DNA from: Pseudomonadota bacterium
GTDB lineage: Bacteria; Pseudomonadota; Alphaproteobacteria; Dongiales; Dongiaceae
Assembly: GCA_021792365.1 (NCBI GenBank)
Contig: JAJYUT010000003.1
Span: forward strand, 1-64,000
Direction: 5' to 3'
DNA length: 64,000 bases
In this document: positions 61,741 to 64,000 of the stretch, piece by piece
How the letters are laid out: each line of letters opens with the position of its first letter
How positions within the stretch are numbered: position 1 is the stretch's first letter
Position numbers and translations under genes: made by a program
Notes under the pieces: generated by a model
Databases searched by the model: none
Told to the model about the DNA's origin: nothing
Seen by the model: the letters and a program-made list of their open reading frames with translations, nothing else

Positions 61741-62736
61741 ATGGCAATCAATCATGCGGGGCACGCAGTCGGCACTCTCATCTTCAAGCTCCGACAGAAC
61801 TGGCGCTGGAGCAAGACCCATAGTTGGGCGCACCTCATCGAGGAGCATGACCTCAACCCCGCTATCCGCGCCCGGCGGGCCATGCGGAAGGCGATGTGGC
61901 GCGCGACCCGGCACGCCGCGAAGACCGCGGCGGCTCCAGTGTTCATCGTCGGGGTGCAGCGCTCCGGAACGAACCTGCTGGCCTATGGCCTCGACGAGAT
62001 GCCCGAGTTCCAGGTCTATAACGAGGGCAATCGCAAGGCGTTCACCAATTACCAGCTCCAGCCGCTTCCGGTCATAGACTCCCTGGTCCGGCAAAGCGGC
62101 GCGCGGTTCGTCGTGTTCAAGCCGCTTTGCGACACCCATCGCACGCCGGAACTGCTCGACCATTTCAGGCCGAATGCGCGCGCCGTCTGGGCGTACAGGA
62201 ACGTCGATGGCCGGGTCCGCTCCGCCGTCGCGAAGTTCGGCGATTCGAACCTGCGCGCGCTTCGCACGTTCGCCGCAGGCGAGGACCAGAGGCCGTGGAA
62301 TGCATGGCAGGTGCAGGGCCTCTCCACCGAAAGCGCGGCATTCATCAGGAGCCTGGACTTCAACGGATTGTCGCCCGAATCCGGCGCGGCATTGTTCTGG
62401 TACGTGCGGAACCTGCTGTATTTCGAGATGCGCCTCGATCGGCGGCCCGACACCATCCTGCTCAACTACGATGATTTCCTGGCGGAGCCGGACCGCATCG
62501 CCGGCGCGCTGTGCGCGTTCCTCGACGTGCCCTATCGCTCCGAAATGATCGCCCATGTCGACGGCGGACGCCCCTTGCAGAGATCACACCTTGCGATCGA
62601 TCCGCGGATTCGCGAGCGATGCGCCGCGTTGAAGGAGCAACTGGACGCAACCTGCGCGGCCCAGATGGCCCGGCTCGCCGGTGATCGGCTGGCGCAGCCT
62701 TCAAGTTCGCCTGCCGCCCAGACCGCAGGAGCTTGA
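61741..62736 (+). CDS. sulfotransferase-like protein
   Basis: A 331-residue P-loop protein of the sulfotransferase superfamily. The 5'-phosphosulfate-binding loop is VFIVGVQRSGTNLLAYGL and the 3'-phosphate region is near VWAYRNVDGRVRSAVAKFG. The C-terminal ILLNYDDFLAEPDRIAGALCAFLDVPY segment is typical. It could transfer sulfate from PAPS onto a polysaccharide. The ATG at 61741 has GAGGAG upstream; one at 61714 is possible but poorly supported. It is followed by a methyltransferase and an O-antigen-ligase-like gene. Confidence 0.8.
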   Translation: MAINHAGHAVGTLIFKLRQNWRWSKTHSWAHLIEEHDLNPAIRARRAMRKAMWRATRHAAKTAAAPVFIVGVQRSGTNLLAYGLDEMPEFQVYNEGNRKAFTNYQLQPLPVIDSLVRQSGARFVVFKPLCDTHRTPELLDHFRPNARAVWAYRNVDGRVRSAVAKFGDSNLRALRTFAAGEDQRPWNAWQVQGLSTESAAFIRSLDFNGLSPESGAALFWYVRNLLYFEMRLDRRPDTILLNYDDFLAEPDRIAGALCAFLDVPYRSEMIAHVDGGRPLQRSHLAIDPRIRERCAALKEQLDATCAAQMARLAGDRLAQPSSSPAAQTAGA

Positions 62737-62741
62737 CTCCC

Positions 62742-63554
62742 GTGACACAGCCGCTGGATCAGCCGGAAGCGGGATTGCCCAGCGCGCGAGGTGGGCCGGC
62801 ACACCCGCCCTCGATCGCATCGGTCAGCCGTGGCGCGCGCATCTTGCTGATGAAGCTGAAGCATGCCTACTCGCACCGTGCCCGCAAGAGGCGCGCGACG
62901 GTCTTCCGGCGCCTGTTCCCCGATGCCATGAAGCAGTCGATCCTGGATCTCGGGGGAGGCGATGGAAGCCACATAGCGATGGTCGTGCCGGGCCATAGAA
63001 ACGTCACGATTGCGGATATCGATAGAGGCAAGCTGGATCTGGCCCGATTCCGGTACGCCCACAAGTCGCGCGTGCTCACGGAATCAGAACGCCTGCCGTT
63101 CCATGACCGCGAATTCGACATCGTCTTCTGCTCGTCGGTGATCGAGCACATCACCGGCCCCAAGGAGGTGGTGGGCGAGATCAGGTCGACCCGGGTGTTC
63201 GAAACAAGGGCCACGCTCCACCAGCACAGGTTCGCAGAGGAGGTGCGGCGCATCGGCAAGAGCTATTTTGTTCAGACACCTTACAAGTACTTTCCGATAG
63301 AAAGCCACACGAGCGCACCCGGATTCGTGATCCTTCTTCCCCGCTCCGCGCAGCTCGAAATCTGGAAGCGATGGCCCTTCTACAACCATGTTCCGGACTT
63401 CAACCTGCTGACCGTGCGGGACATGCAGCGATTCTTCCCGGACGCCGAGATCCACCTGGAATCGGAGTTCGGGTTCACCAAGTCGATCATGGCGGTGCGC
63501 CGTATCGAGGACGGCAATGGCGTGACTGTGGGGACGAGACCGGCTGATGGGTGA
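62742..63554 (+). CDS. class I SAM-dependent methyltransferase
   Basis: A methyltransferase of about 270 residues. SAM-binding motif I is ILDLGGGDGSHIAMV and motif II is VTIADIDRGKL; FDIVFCSSVIEHI is the usual UbiE-like segment. The GTG at 62742 is preferred over a TTG at 62733 because of AGGAG spacing. Its stop overlaps the next gene by 8 bp. A role in decorating a surface glycan or glycolipid is inferred from the neighbours. Confidence 0.82.
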   Translation: MTQPLDQPEAGLPSARGGPAHPPSIASVSRGARILLMKLKHAYSHRARKRRATVFRRLFPDAMKQSILDLGGGDGSHIAMVVPGHRNVTIADIDRGKLDLARFRYAHKSRVLTESERLPFHDREFDIVFCSSVIEHITGPKEVVGEIRSTRVFETRATLHQHRFAEEVRRIGKSYFVQTPYKYFPIESHTSAPGFVILLPRSAQLEIWKRWPFYNHVPDFNLLTVRDMQRFFPDAEIHLESEFGFTKSIMAVRRIEDGNGVTVGTRPADG

Positions 63555-64000
63555 AGGTCTCGAAGTCGGCAGATCGCTGCCGGGATGGCTGCTGTATCCC
63601 GCAACGCTCCTGGTCCTGGTCATCCTGAGCTACCCCTTCTACCGGGTACGCAGCGTCATCTCGCGCTACGTTTTGTTCGCGCTCTCGTTCCGCTACCTGA
63701 TGAGCGCGCATCACGACTTCACGTTCGATGCCTCGCCGGTCGGCGTATCCTGGAACGCTCTGGGCTCGATCACCGTATTCCTGCTTGGATTGCTGCTGAT
63801 CAGGATGCGGCATCTCCTGCTGACGACGCTGATACCGTTCTACGCGGTCACTGGCGTCGTCGTGATGAGCGCCTATATCAATCACTCCCTCGGCAACGGC
63901 ATCGATGTGGTCGTCAAGTTCGGCTACCTCATCGTCATCACCATCGCCGTGTACGAATCGATCAGCGAGCGCGGCCCGGAGCGCACAATGAGCCTGCTGC
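63547..64000 (+). CDS. O-antigen ligase/polymerase-like membrane protein, N-terminal part
   Basis: The ATG at 63547 overlaps the methyltransferase stop, and the frame stays open to the window end (151 codons visible). The translation shows successive hydrophobic helices (WLLYPATLLVLVILSYPFY; ITVFLLGLLLIRM; LIPFYAVTGVVVMSAYI; FGYLIVITIAVY) with short charged loops, the pattern of Wzy/WaaL-type glycan polymerases or ligases. The catalytic loop would lie beyond the window, so the assignment is tentative. Confidence 0.6.
   Translation, partial: MGEGLEVGRSLPGWLLYPATLLVLVILSYPFYRVRSVISRYVLFALSFRYLMSAHHDFTFDASPVGVSWNALGSITVFLLGLLLIRMRHLLLTTLIPFYAVTGVVVMSAYINHSLGNGIDVVVKFGYLIVITIAVYESISERGPERTMSLL

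Overview
The window is about 64 kb of GC-rich bacterial DNA with dense, often overlapping genes. The gene families (xoxFGJ with a glutathione-linked formaldehyde enzyme, heterotetrameric sarcosine oxidase, NosP/NahK-type sensor, Tat-exported sugar-binding protein) point to an alphaproteobacterium able to use methanol and other C1 or methylated compounds. A Rhodospirillales- or Rhizobiales-like host is a guess. No rRNA, tRNA, CRISPR array, insertion sequence or phage gene was recognised.

Left edge to 11 kb: the end of galU, an MFS exporter, and a type I secretion pair (ABC exporter plus HlyD-type adaptor) directly downstream of two paralogous RTX beta-helix proteins, its likely cargo. Four helically phased 10-bp repeats lie upstream of the larger RTX gene.

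11 to 33 kb is a C1 island. A LuxR-type response regulator converges on a hybrid histidine kinase encoded with a FIST-domain protein; together the last two resemble NahK and NosP, the nitric-oxide sensing pair. Divergent from these is an operon with S-formylglutathione hydrolase, a glutathione transferase and a three-gene ABC importer. Converging on it is pqqABCDE-xoxFGJ. The 26-residue pqqA was found by hand, and XoxF carries the Asp-Tyr-Asp signature of lanthanide-dependent methanol dehydrogenases. A third operon encodes two unknown secreted proteins, a cytochrome c, a periplasmic binding protein, a YVTN beta-propeller, and an ABC ATPase and permease; this is the set found beside quinoprotein dehydrogenases and in lanthanide-uptake (lut/ped) loci. 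A secreted HExxH protein is divergent from it.

33 to 45 kb: a pentapeptide-repeat protein, then a sugar-type ABC importer (MalK-like ATPase, Tat-exported binding protein, two permeases) converging on a coupled operon of BtpA/SgcQ, M42 peptidase (SgcX-like) and FGGY kinase, followed by a PPP-type phosphatase and a Gfo/Idh/MocA oxidoreductase. The importer substrate is unknown.

45 to 57 kb: breakdown of methylated amines. soxBDAG, a dimethylglycine-dehydrogenase-like flavoprotein, two convergent TetR regulators whose promoters share a related 24-bp dyad, a gamma-butyrobetaine-hydroxylase-like dioxygenase and an aldehyde dehydrogenase. These enzymes release C1 units, which ties the region functionally to the methanol island.

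57 kb to the right edge: a cytosolic HtrA-like protease, a ChrR-type cupin, a second-type FtsH protease, an XRE-cupin regulator whose predicted transcript is leaderless and whose operator covers its own -10 and start codon, a GNAT acetyltransferase, and the start of a surface-polysaccharide cluster (sulfotransferase-like protein, methyltransferase, O-antigen-ligase-like membrane protein cut by the window end).
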